DNA from: CAZOOW01 sp964581535
GTDB lineage: Bacteria; Patescibacteriota; Saccharimonadia; Saccharimonadales; Saccharimonadaceae
NCBI GenBank assembly: GCA_964581535.1
Contig: CAZOOW010000005.1
Span: 12,364-76,363 of the forward strand
Length of the DNA: 64,000 nucleotides
Direction of reading: 5' to 3'
The position numbers and the translations under genes are program-made. The notes under the pieces were generated by a model. It was not told the origin of the DNA. It was given only the letters and a program-made list of their open reading frames with translations, and ran no database searches. Shown in pieces: positions 1 to 7,444 of this stretch (positions are counted from its first letter, which is position 1; each line of letters begins with the position of its first letter).

Positions 1-206
1 TGTTCCGCGCTATCCCTGTTGATAGGCTACTTTTTGAAACGGATGCGCCTTTCTTGACACCTCATCCTCATCGTGGTAAAGTCAACGAGCCAGCATTCAT
101 AACGCATGTAGCGCAACACGTAGCGAATCTCCGGTCCATCAGTCTTGAGGAGCTCTCGCGCGCTACAGAGCGGAACGCGACACATCTCTTTTTCAAAAAC
201 ACATAG
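1..206 (+). CDS. TatD family deoxyribonuclease, C-terminal fragment (cut by window start)
   Basis: Only the last 68 codons are present, in frame from base 3 to the TAG at 204-206; the rest lies upstream of the window. The fragment begins IPVDRLLFETDAPFLTP, the characteristic metal-binding end of TatD-type amidohydrolase-fold nucleases (Asp of ETDAP), followed by PHRGKVNEPAFI and the usual closing helices. TatD enzymes are metal-dependent DNases linked to repair and DNA degradation. In small CPR genomes tatD commonly sits among housekeeping genes. Identification rests on the short but diagnostic motif; which TatD paralogue this is cannot be judged. Confidence 0.85.
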   Translation, partial: FRAIPVDRLLFETDAPFLTPHPHRGKVNEPAFITHVAQHVANLRSISLEELSRATERNATHLFFKNT

Positions 207-259
207 CGCAAACCGCAAAAATTTATAAATTTCAATGAGGGTTGAAAGGTTATTTGCCT

Positions 260-631
260 ATGCCGCTGGAAACTCCAGTAACGCCTGTCAACGGACAGGA
301 ATCCCAAGACATGACAAATGTAATAGACGCACGGCGGGTGCAGCCGGGTGAGTATTTTCACCATATCCGTGAAGGTTTTCGCACCGAAGCCGAAATAGCT
401 CGAGAACTTGATGGAGTTATAGAGCTATACGGGGAGGACGCTCATGCGCCGTCGTATTTAGATAGGGACGCCCAACCTAAAGAGACAATACGAGCGGAGT
501 TGGGGGGGTTATCTACATCTGAGAGGCTAAAAGTTGCCTACGACTATAGAACCGATCTTGAGCATATTGGTCGTTCGCAGGACTTAGGCCGCGCTATCAG
601 GCTCTTGAGGACGTTAGAGAGAGCTGCCTGA
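260..631 (+). CDS. hypothetical protein, 123 aa
   Basis: I do not recognise this protein. It is acidic, predicted cytosolic (no membrane segment or signal peptide) and ends in a mostly helical region (LGGLSTSERLKVAYDYRTDL onward) with many Arg, Glu and Leu. The ATG at 260 is preferred over the in-frame TTG at 242 because GAAAGG (244-249) lies about 10 bases before it, while the TTG start would sit directly on that purine tract. It lies between the tatD fragment and another unknown gene 17 bases downstream on the same strand, so the two may be cotranscribed. No function is proposed. Confidence 0.6.
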   Translation: MPLETPVTPVNGQESQDMTNVIDARRVQPGEYFHHIREGFRTEAEIARELDGVIELYGEDAHAPSYLDRDAQPKETIRAELGGLSTSERLKVAYDYRTDLEHIGRSQDLGRAIRLLRTLERAA

Positions 632-648
632 GCTATAAGGACATAGAA

Positions 649-1068
649 ATGTCAGATTTGCTTGCTAGTTTCAAAAATCTCCTCATCGGAGACAACGGCC
701 GTGCGCGAACGCGGCTTAAAAAACTGTCTGAACGACAGCTTATTGAGCTTGAGTCACAGATAGGCGGGCAGTTGTTCGGACCGGTTCCTGCTGGACATCG
801 GCGGGAGTTCTTCTGTTTAGATGAAAAAACGTGGGTGTGGCACGAGGAGTGGACGGATGAAAAAGGCCAAAAACAGATGACGAGCACGCGCTATGAAGTT
901 CATGAAAAGGGTATCTTGAAGGCCCAAAACGCCAAAGTATACAAGTTCCTCGAAGGTGAGGAGCTAAAAAATCTCGTACTCGCCATGGAACTCTACTACG
1001 AGGCAGTGGCGAGGGGCGTCTACCGACGTGACCCGCGAACCGGACAAAAACTGACTGATGAGAGCTAA
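649..1068 (+). CDS. hypothetical protein, 139 aa
   Basis: Unrecognised protein. The N-terminus is basic and helical (LKKLSERQLIELESQIG). The middle is Trp-rich (KTWVWHEEWTDEKG) and continues into alternating beta-like strands (RYEVHEKGILKAQNAKVY), giving the impression of a small beta-barrel or sheet domain. A helix with LVLAMELYYEAVARGVY follows and the tail is basic. There are no membrane segments. The start ATG has AAGGA about 8 bases upstream. It directly follows another unknown gene and precedes the cysteine desulfurase, which has its own promoter. Function is unknown. Confidence 0.65.
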   Translation: MSDLLASFKNLLIGDNGRARTRLKKLSERQLIELESQIGGQLFGPVPAGHRREFFCLDEKTWVWHEEWTDEKGQKQMTSTRYEVHEKGILKAQNAKVYKFLEGEELKNLVLAMELYYEAVARGVYRRDPRTGQKLTDES

Positions 1069-1091
1069 GGCGACGACTGCGCCACTAGTGT

Positions 1092-1097
1092 TATAAT
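1092..1097 (+). promoter_or_regulatory. -10 element of the cysteine desulfurase operon (leaderless start)
   Basis: TATAAT preceded by TGT gives an extended -10 (TGn-TATAAT). Only 9 bases separate it from the ATG at 1107 and no Shine-Dalgarno sequence fits in the gap, so transcription should begin at or next to the start codon. Confidence 0.6.
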
Positions 1098-1106
1098 AAA
1101 AAGCCT

Positions 1107-2258
1107 ATGAGCCGGGAAATCTACCTCGACTATGCCGCTGCTACCCCGCTGGACAAGCGGGTGTTTTTGGCTATGGAGCCCTACCTGAGCGCGCATTTCT
1201 ATAATCCCTCAAGCTCTTATAGTCCCGCCCGAGAGGTAAAAAGGGACTATGACGCGGCAAAACATTCCATAGCCCAGCTGATAGGTGCGAAGCGTGACGA
1301 GCTCATCATGACGGCCGGTGCGACAGAGTCGATAAACCTGGCATTTCACGGCGTATTGCAACCGGATGATAATGTTGTCATTGGTGCGATTGAACATCCG
1401 TCCGTTTATGCGGTAGCGGCAGGCTATCAGTTCTCCCTCGCCAAAAGTACGACGAAGGGTGTCATAACTCCCGAGGCCGTAAGTGCGGCGGTTAAAGATA
1501 CGACGAAACTGGTGAGTATTACGGCCGCGGATAGCGAAATAGGTGTCGTCCAGTCGCTCGGTGATATTGCGAGGGAGCTCGAAAAAATTCGTGATAGCCG
1601 AAGGCGGCGTGGCATCAATACACCACTTTATTTCCATACTGACGCATCACAAGCAGTTGGAATGATCGACCTGCATGTAGCTCGACTCGGCGTCGATATG
1701 CTGACGCTCAATGCAGCAAAATGCTACGGACCAAAACAAGTAGGTCTGTTGTGGGTTTCCTCACGCGTCAAGATTCAACCGAGCTTTCGTGGCGGTGGGC
1801 AGGAGCGGGGGCTGCGGTCTGGAACAGAAAACGTTGCGGGAGTGATTGGGTTTTCAGTGGCTATGCGACTGGCAGTTGAAAAACGGCACACTAACGTTAA
1901 AAAGCTCCGCGAGCTACGCTTGCGGCTCCAAAATGGACTGACAAAATCATTGCCAGACATGGTTATTAACGGGCATTCGAAAAAACATCTGCCAGGAATA
2001 ATTAACATAAGTCATCCGAGCGTTGATGGTGAGCGCGTTGTTATGCATCTGGATATGAAAGGGTTGTACTGCTCGACCGGAGCAGCTTGTGCAGCGAACA
2101 AAGGAACCCGCTCCAAGGCCCTGGAAGCTATCGGACTTAGTCCCGAACTTGCGGATGGTAGCCTACGCCTTAGTTTGGGTAAATACACAACTGAAGAAGA
2201 AATCGATAGGGCAATTACCCTTATAACAGAGGCCGTTACAGCGGAGCGGGGGCTATGA
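1107..2258 (+). CDS. cysteine desulfurase (IscS/NifS family)
   Basis: PLP enzyme of 383 aa that removes sulfur from cysteine and holds it as a persulfide for transfer. Visible landmarks are the N-terminal YLDYAAATP, the PLP-contacting HTDASQ (178-183), the Schiff-base Lys205 in AAKCYGPK, the GGGQERGLRSGTENV block (229-243) and the catalytic loop Cys328 in STGAACAANKG. Most relatives have His just before the PLP lysine (SxHK); here it is Ala (NAAK), a small oddity. No IscU/SufU scaffold is adjacent. The next two genes overlap by ATGA junctions and end with mnmA, so the likely job is sulfur supply for tRNA 2-thiouridine. The start sits 9 bases after a -10 hexamer. Confidence 0.9.
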   Translation: MSREIYLDYAAATPLDKRVFLAMEPYLSAHFYNPSSSYSPAREVKRDYDAAKHSIAQLIGAKRDELIMTAGATESINLAFHGVLQPDDNVVIGAIEHPSVYAVAAGYQFSLAKSTTKGVITPEAVSAAVKDTTKLVSITAADSEIGVVQSLGDIARELEKIRDSRRRRGINTPLYFHTDASQAVGMIDLHVARLGVDMLTLNAAKCYGPKQVGLLWVSSRVKIQPSFRGGGQERGLRSGTENVAGVIGFSVAMRLAVEKRHTNVKKLRELRLRLQNGLTKSLPDMVINGHSKKHLPGIINISHPSVDGERVVMHLDMKGLYCSTGAACAANKGTRSKALEAIGLSPELADGSLRLSLGKYTTEEEIDRAITLITEAVTAERGL

Positions 2259-2869
2259 AACAACTTCTTGTATCAATCCTGCTATTGTTTTTGGCTGTTA
2301 TGTTTTTAGTGCCCTGGTATTTGGGGCCAGATGATCTAAAGTCGTGCAAAACGCCCGAGCCTGCTGGTACCTGCGGGGCGGTCGATGCCATTATTGTCGT
2401 GAGCGGCGGTGATACAAACGCCCGAACGGATGAGGCGATAAAAATATACAACCAGGGCTGGTCTAATCTATTGATTGTTTCTGGAGCTGCAGCAGATAGT
2501 ACTGGGCCTTCGAACGCCTCTATGATGGCAAAGCGTGCAGAAGCAGCCGGCGTACCGTATCATCGAATCATAACTGAAGAGTTCGCGCGTGATACTAAGG
2601 AAAATGCTGAAAATACCGCAAAATTTATCGAAGGGCTAGGGCTTAATAAGGTTATCATCGTAACCTCCGCCTATCACCAGCGTAGAGCGACGCTGGAGTT
2701 TGGCTCGATTCTTGGACAGAACGTAACAGTTTTAAGTCATCCTGTGCAAAGTGATAAGCAGTGGAGTGGGCTATGGTGGTGGACGACGCCATCAGGTTGG
2801 TGGCTTGCGATCGGAGAGCTTTTGAAAATAATGGCATTTTATAGCGCTGAAGGTGTACGAAAGCTATGA
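2255..2869 (+). CDS. DUF218 / YdcF-SanA-like membrane-anchored protein
   Basis: 204 aa with one N-terminal hydrophobic segment (LLVSILLLFLAVMFLVPWYL, residues 4-23), then a domain typical of DUF218: VDAIIVVSGGD, RTDEAIKIY, a stretch ending LLIVSGAA, ENAENTAKFIEGLG and VIIVTSAYHQRRATLEF. Family members (E. coli YdcF, SanA, ElyC) act at the envelope; some bind nucleotides or affect wall-precursor handling, but the chemistry is not settled. The start overlaps the stop of the desulfurase (ATGA) and its own stop overlaps the mnmA start in the same way, so translation of the three is probably coupled. Its link to thiolation is unclear. Confidence 0.8.
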   Translation: MKQLLVSILLLFLAVMFLVPWYLGPDDLKSCKTPEPAGTCGAVDAIIVVSGGDTNARTDEAIKIYNQGWSNLLIVSGAAADSTGPSNASMMAKRAEAAGVPYHRIITEEFARDTKENAENTAKFIEGLGLNKVIIVTSAYHQRRATLEFGSILGQNVTVLSHPVQSDKQWSGLWWWTTPSGWWLAIGELLKIMAFYSAEGVRKL

Positions 2870-3918
2870 GTCGGCGCGTGTATGTCGGTATGAGCGGCGG
2901 CGTAGACAGTTCACTATGCGCAGCACTACTTGTTGAGCAGGGATATGAGGTTGTCGGCGTGTATATGAAAAACTGGACAGAGGATTTGCCCGGAATGCTC
3001 TGTCCTTGGGCTGAAGATTTGGCGGACGCGAAACGCGTCGCCGTCAAGCTAGGAATCCCCCTGAGAGTCTTCGATTTTCAAAAGGAGTACAAACGTTCTG
3101 TTGTCGACTACATGATTGCAGAATACGAAAAAGGTAGGACGCCAAACCCAGACATCATGTGCAATCAGGAGGTGAAATTTAAACTGTTTCTAGATGCTGC
3201 TCTTCGGGACGGAGCAGATCTGATTGCTACCGGCCACTATGCAAGAACGAGCGATGGGAAACTTCTTATGGCGGCCGATACAGAAAAAGATCAGACGTAT
3301 TTTCTTTATCGGATTACGAAACAAGCGCTGGAAAAAACTCTTTTTCCGCTAGGCGATTATAAAAAATCAGAAGTCAGAAAATTGGCAGCAGAGCGGGGGC
3401 TATCGACCGCTGAAAAACCTGACAGCCAAGGCATATGCTTCGTCGGGTCGGTCGGCATACGGGACTTTTTGGATAGCTATGTGCAAACAAGCCCGGGTAA
3501 TATTATCGACAAAGACAGCGGGAAGATTATCGGCAGGCATGATGGCGCAATCTACTACACGCTTGGTCAGCGCCATGGTTTGAGCGTGGGAGGTGGATTA
3601 CCATACTACGTCGTCGGGAAAGATATGGGAAAGAATGAAGTGTATGTTAGCCGTAATCTTAATGACGAATCGATGTGGCGCGAAAAATTCTATCTTGACG
3701 AGATTCACTGGATCAGTGTGCCTCCGGAGGACGGTGAGCCCTTACGAGCACGACTTCGCCACCGTGGAAAACTATTACCTGCGAAACTTAACGGCGACGA
3801 GCTCCTCCTAGAGGAGCCAGAGCGCGCTGCAACGCCCGGACAATCCGTCGTTCTCTATCGGGGGGGCGAAGTTCTTGGGGGCGGATTTATCGCTGACCCT
3901 GTTATAGTGAAGGCATAA
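2866..3918 (+). CDS. mnmA: tRNA-specific 2-thiouridylase MnmA
   Basis: 350 aa enzyme that activates U34 of Lys/Glu/Gln tRNAs with ATP and inserts sulfur at C2. The PP-loop SGGVDSS is at residues 10-16. The two catalytic cysteines are Cys99 (PDIMCNQEVKF) and Cys191 (DSQGICFVG). The C-terminal beta-barrel (LRARLRHRGKLLPAKL) is present and length is normal. It overlaps the upstream DUF218 gene by four bases, in an operon headed by the cysteine desulfurase that would provide sulfur. TusA-E relay proteins are not seen nearby, consistent with direct transfer as in Bacillus YrvO-MnmA. Confidence 0.95.
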   Translation: MSRRVYVGMSGGVDSSLCAALLVEQGYEVVGVYMKNWTEDLPGMLCPWAEDLADAKRVAVKLGIPLRVFDFQKEYKRSVVDYMIAEYEKGRTPNPDIMCNQEVKFKLFLDAALRDGADLIATGHYARTSDGKLLMAADTEKDQTYFLYRITKQALEKTLFPLGDYKKSEVRKLAAERGLSTAEKPDSQGICFVGSVGIRDFLDSYVQTSPGNIIDKDSGKIIGRHDGAIYYTLGQRHGLSVGGGLPYYVVGKDMGKNEVYVSRNLNDESMWREKFYLDEIHWISVPPEDGEPLRARLRHRGKLLPAKLNGDELLLEEPERAATPGQSVVLYRGGEVLGGGFIADPVIVKA

Positions 3919-3933
3919 GACTGGAGGTGAGTT

Positions 3934-4143
3934 ATGGCAAAGAAATCGAACAAACTGCAGGATATTAAAGACCAAATAGATAAAACTGAGGCGCAAGCTG
4001 ATGAGCTGCTTAAGCAAGCAGAAATGATAACGAAAATGATTCCTGGTGATGCGGATGACAAATTGCTGCAAAATATTAAGAAGCAAGTTGATACAGTCAC
4101 CGAAAAATACGACCAACTAAAGAAGAATCTACCCGGCAGCTAA
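3934..4143 (+). CDS. small coiled-coil protein, 69 aa
   Basis: Charged, entirely helical-looking protein with heptad-like spacing (LQDIKDQIDKTEAQADELL, then KKQVDTVTEKYDQLKKNL). It has no Cys, Trp or membrane segment. A strong ribosome site, GGAGGTGA, lies 6-8 bases upstream of the ATG. It follows mnmA by 15 bases and may be the last gene of that operon. I do not recognise it; a short oligomeric coiled coil is all that can be said. Confidence 0.65.
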   Translation: MAKKSNKLQDIKDQIDKTEAQADELLKQAEMITKMIPGDADDKLLQNIKKQVDTVTEKYDQLKKNLPGS

Positions 4144-4167
4144 ACAGCTATTTCCTGAGTATTTTGC

Positions 4168-4173
4168 TATACT
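4168..4173 (+). promoter_or_regulatory. extended -10 of alaS (leaderless start)
   Basis: TGC-TATACT, an extended -10, lies 9 bases before the alaS ATG at 4183. There is no Shine-Dalgarno sequence between. Confidence 0.6.
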
Positions 4174-4182
4174 ATACCACTG

Positions 4183-6123
4183 ATGAATGCTCAAGAAATC
4201 CGCAATGCCTATCTGAAATATTTTGAAGACCGTCGACATGTCGTCATAAAACGCGCCCCATTAGTGCTGAGTGATGATCCAACGACACTTTTTACCGGCT
4301 CAGGCATGCAGCCGATGATTGAATATTTGCTCGGCACGCCGCATCCCGAAGGCAGGCGTATCGTCGACAGTCAAACGTGTCTGCGTGCACAGGACATCGA
4401 TGACATTGGCGACAATCGCCACACCACATTTTTCGAGATGCTTGGCAACTGGAGCATGGGTGACTATTTCAAACAGCAACAACTCGAGTGGATATACGAT
4501 TTCTTAAAAAATGTCGTGGGATTAGATATGAATAAAGTGTTTGTCACCTGTTTTATAGGCGATGAACGTTATGGAATCCCGAAAGATACCGAGGCGGCGG
4601 ACATCTGGAAACGACTTTATGAAAAAGATGGCATGTCATCCCAAGATGTTGAAATCGGAAGCGAGGAAAACGGATACGAACGAGGAATTCGTGAAGGCGA
4701 GCGAATATTTTACTATGACGGCAGCAAAAACTGGTGGAGTCGGAATGGATCGCCGGAATATACGCCCATCGGTGACCCTTGCGGTCCGGACAGTGAGATG
4801 TTCTACGACTTTGGCACGGAACACGACAACTCATATGGTGAGCACTGTCATCCTAACTGTGATTGTGGTCGGTTTATGGAAATCGGTAACAACGTCTTTA
4901 TGGCATATAAAAAGGTCGGTGATGGACAGTTCGAAGAGCTGGAGCAGAAAAACGTCGATCACGGCTCAGGGCTGGAAAGAATCGCTGCCGCAAAGTTAAA
5001 TGAGCCTGATGTGTTTAAGATCAGCGTATTATGGCCCATCATCGAAAAACTACAGACCATCAGTAAAAAATCCTACGAAGAATACACGGCCAGCATGCGC
5101 GTTATTGCCGATCACCTGCGGGCTGCAACGTTCCTGGCTGTTGATGGCTGCGTGCCGAGCAACAAAGAACAAGGCTATGTTATGCGCAAGCTAGTCCGGC
5201 GCGCCATGGTCAAAGCCTTCGACTTGGGTGTTGAGCAGAATTTCATGCAGGAGATTGTTCCGGTCATCGCCGATCTGTATCACGATGATTTTCCAGAAGT
5301 AGCAGAAAAACGTGAAGAGATTGTCGCTGTCCTCATCAAAGAGGAAAAGGCATTCCGTCAGACGCTACGTAAGGGTCTTAAGCAACTAGCGATGATGAAT
5401 CCTCTTGCAGAGACTACAGAGGTAAATGGTGTCGTTGTTGAGCAGAAACGCCAAAGCGATACGATTTATTTGACGGGAGAAAATATCTTCACACTGTATG
5501 ACACATACGGTTTCCCCGTTGAGTTGAGTGTTGAAGAGGCGATGAAGCAAAATATCAAACTGTCGCCTGACTGGAAGAAAGAATTTGACGCCAAGATGGA
5601 TGAACAGCGACAGCGGAGCCAAACTGCAGCAAAAGGTACATTTAAAGGCGGACTGAGTGGACATGATGACATCCACAAAAAATACCACACGGCGACACAT
5701 CTGATGTATAAGGCCCTCCGCCTGGTTCTCGGCGATCACGTTATTCAGCATGGAAGCAATATCACCGATGAACGGCTGCGTTTTGATTTCTCGCATCCTG
5801 AAAAAGTCACACGCGAGCAGCTTGACGAGGTTGAACGTATCGTTAACGAAAAGATTGAGGATGATTTGCAGGTTTCATGGAAAGAATACCCTACTGCCGA
5901 GGCGCAAAGTATGGGTGCGATGGGCGCGTTCGGCGACCGCTACGGTGAGACAGTGAAGGTCTATGAGATGGGTGAAGGTGACAACCAGTTCAGCTTCGAA
6001 ATCTGCGGCGGCCCGCACGTCGAACATACTGGACAGTTAGCGGAAAATGGCAAACGCTTCGTTATCACCAAAGAAGAATCCAGCTCCGCCGGTATCCGCC
6101 GCATCAAAGCAGTTTTACGGTAG
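4183..6123 (+). CDS. alaS: alanyl-tRNA synthetase, lacking the C-Ala domain
   Basis: 646 aa versus about 870 in most bacteria. The catalytic class II core is intact (FTGSGMQPMIEYLLG near residue 40, then the block GDNRHTTFFEMLGNWSMGDY, and QGYVMRKLVRRA as motif 3). The editing domain is present with zinc ligands His502 and His506 (HTATH) and Cys608/His612 (CGGPH). The protein stops shortly after (GIRRIKAVLR), exactly where the DHHA1/C-Ala oligomerisation domain would begin. It should charge and proofread tRNA-Ala, perhaps as a monomer. A tRNA-Ala(GGC) with the G3-U70 identity pair is encoded at 53.4 kb. The end is a clean stop codon, so this looks like a natural short form rather than a frameshift. 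Confidence 0.95.
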   Translation: MNAQEIRNAYLKYFEDRRHVVIKRAPLVLSDDPTTLFTGSGMQPMIEYLLGTPHPEGRRIVDSQTCLRAQDIDDIGDNRHTTFFEMLGNWSMGDYFKQQQLEWIYDFLKNVVGLDMNKVFVTCFIGDERYGIPKDTEAADIWKRLYEKDGMSSQDVEIGSEENGYERGIREGERIFYYDGSKNWWSRNGSPEYTPIGDPCGPDSEMFYDFGTEHDNSYGEHCHPNCDCGRFMEIGNNVFMAYKKVGDGQFEELEQKNVDHGSGLERIAAAKLNEPDVFKISVLWPIIEKLQTISKKSYEEYTASMRVIADHLRAATFLAVDGCVPSNKEQGYVMRKLVRRAMVKAFDLGVEQNFMQEIVPVIADLYHDDFPEVAEKREEIVAVLIKEEKAFRQTLRKGLKQLAMMNPLAETTEVNGVVVEQKRQSDTIYLTGENIFTLYDTYGFPVELSVEEAMKQNIKLSPDWKKEFDAKMDEQRQRSQTAAKGTFKGGLSGHDDIHKKYHTATHLMYKALRLVLGDHVIQHGSNITDERLRFDFSHPEKVTREQLDEVERIVNEKIEDDLQVSWKEYPTAEAQSMGAMGAFGDRYGETVKVYEMGEGDNQFSFEICGGPHVEHTGQLAENGKRFVITKEESSSAGIRRIKAVLR

Positions 6124-6153
6124 TGTATTTTGCGCCATAAGCGGTTTGCGTAG

Positions 6154-6159
6154 TATACT
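6154..6159 (+). promoter_or_regulatory. -10 of the ftsA-like operon
   Basis: TATACT with a weak -35 TTGCGC at 6130-6135 (18-base spacer) lies 11 bases before the ATG at 6171. No Shine-Dalgarno sequence is visible. Confidence 0.5.
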
Positions 6160-6170
6160 GTTTACCAGAT

Positions 6171-7442
6171 ATGCTTCTCGAAAAGCTAAAGGAAAAGATC
6201 CCTCGGAAAGACCAGGCGAATGACGACCTGCTCATCGGTCTTGATATTGGCACGGAGTTCGTTAAGGCGCTGATTGCTCGTGTGGTCGGCGATGAACTTG
6301 AGATTATTGGTATTGGCCGGGCTCGTCAGGAGATGGGGGATATGCATAGTGGTGCAATCGCTGATATCGGTGGTGTCGTGCGAAACTGTGAGGACGCGCT
6401 CTCTCAAGCCGAAGAACAAGCAGGCGTACAGGCAAGACGAGCAGTTATAGGTATCGCCGGAGAGCTCGTTAAAGGGTTAACGAGTACGATTCGCTATAAA
6501 CGACCACAGCCGGACCGGGCGCTTGATGTCAACGAAATGGAATTCATCATCGAGAAGGTTCAGGAGCGTGCACAACACAAAGCACAGGCACAAATAGCAC
6601 TCGAAACAGGCAACGACGATGTCGAAGTTAAGCTCGTCAACTCTGCAATAGTCAGCATCCATATAGATGGCTATAAGGTTTCTAACCCTATTGGCTTTCA
6701 AGGAAAGGACGTCGCTATCCAGATTTATACCGCATTTGCGCCCATGGTGCATATCGGTGCGCTAGAGCGGACAGCCAACGAGCTCGATCTTGATCTGGTG
6801 GCGGTTGCCGCCGAGCCCTTTGCGGTTTCTCGAAGTGTCCTTGGTACCGACGCAAGTAGTACGTTTACTGCCATCTTGGCCGACGTTGGGGGTGGCACGA
6901 CCGATATCGCGGTAGTGAATGACGGTGGCGTGGAAGGCACCCGAATGTTCGGTATCGGAGGACGGAGTTTTAGCCGTACAATAGCTAACGATATGGACAT
7001 ATCCTATGATGATGCAGAGAAACTGAAGGTCAACGTATCGGATGAAAAACTCAAGCCGGAGATTGCTGAAAAAGTTCATGAGTCGATAGACAAAACCCTA
7101 GAGGTCTGGCTGGGTGGTGTAGAGCTAGCACTTAGTGATTTTGATTCTGTCGATCATTTGCCGAACCGGATTCTGCTTTGCGGGGGAGGTTCTAGTCTCG
7201 AACGTCTGGTTCACGCCCTCAAAACAGGCGACTGGTATAAGGATTTACCGTTCACGAAACGTCCGTCGGTACAACATGTGATGCCGATCGATGTCGTTGG
7301 AATAACTGACAAAACAGATTCTTCACTGGATCATACTTTCGTAACTGCAATGGGGCTTCTGAGAGTCGGATATGATACGATGGTAGGTAATTCAGATAGT
7401 GACAACATAAAAGATAAAATCAATCGACTGCTCAGGGTATAA
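6171..7442 (+). CDS. FtsA/PilM-like actin-fold ATPase
   Basis: 423 aa protein of the FtsA superfamily. The N-terminal phosphate-1 loop is LIGLDIGTEFVKALIA, followed by an SHS2-like insertion (residues about 95-160), the phosphate-2 motif ADVGGGTTDIAVV and the adenosine motif RILLCGGGSSLERL. FtsA tethers FtsZ to the membrane during division; PilM is a type IV pilus homologue. The C-terminus (DSDNIKDKINRLLRV) can form an amphipathic helix, as expected for membrane attachment of FtsA. The gene directly downstream, 2 bases away, encodes a single-pass protein, suggesting a division or envelope complex. FtsZ is not in the window. The choice between FtsA and a pilus protein is not certain, though FtsA is favoured. 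Confidence 0.75.
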   Translation: MLLEKLKEKIPRKDQANDDLLIGLDIGTEFVKALIARVVGDELEIIGIGRARQEMGDMHSGAIADIGGVVRNCEDALSQAEEQAGVQARRAVIGIAGELVKGLTSTIRYKRPQPDRALDVNEMEFIIEKVQERAQHKAQAQIALETGNDDVEVKLVNSAIVSIHIDGYKVSNPIGFQGKDVAIQIYTAFAPMVHIGALERTANELDLDLVAVAAEPFAVSRSVLGTDASSTFTAILADVGGGTTDIAVVNDGGVEGTRMFGIGGRSFSRTIANDMDISYDDAEKLKVNVSDEKLKPEIAEKVHESIDKTLEVWLGGVELALSDFDSVDHLPNRILLCGGGSSLERLVHALKTGDWYKDLPFTKRPSVQHVMPIDVVGITDKTDSSLDHTFVTAMGLLRVGYDTMVGNSDSDNIKDKINRLLRV

Positions 7443-7444
7443 CT

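Noticed and set aside
68..364. 98-codon minus frame over the tatD end
   Set aside because: It lies opposite a clear TatD C-terminus and the start of the next gene, with no supporting signals.
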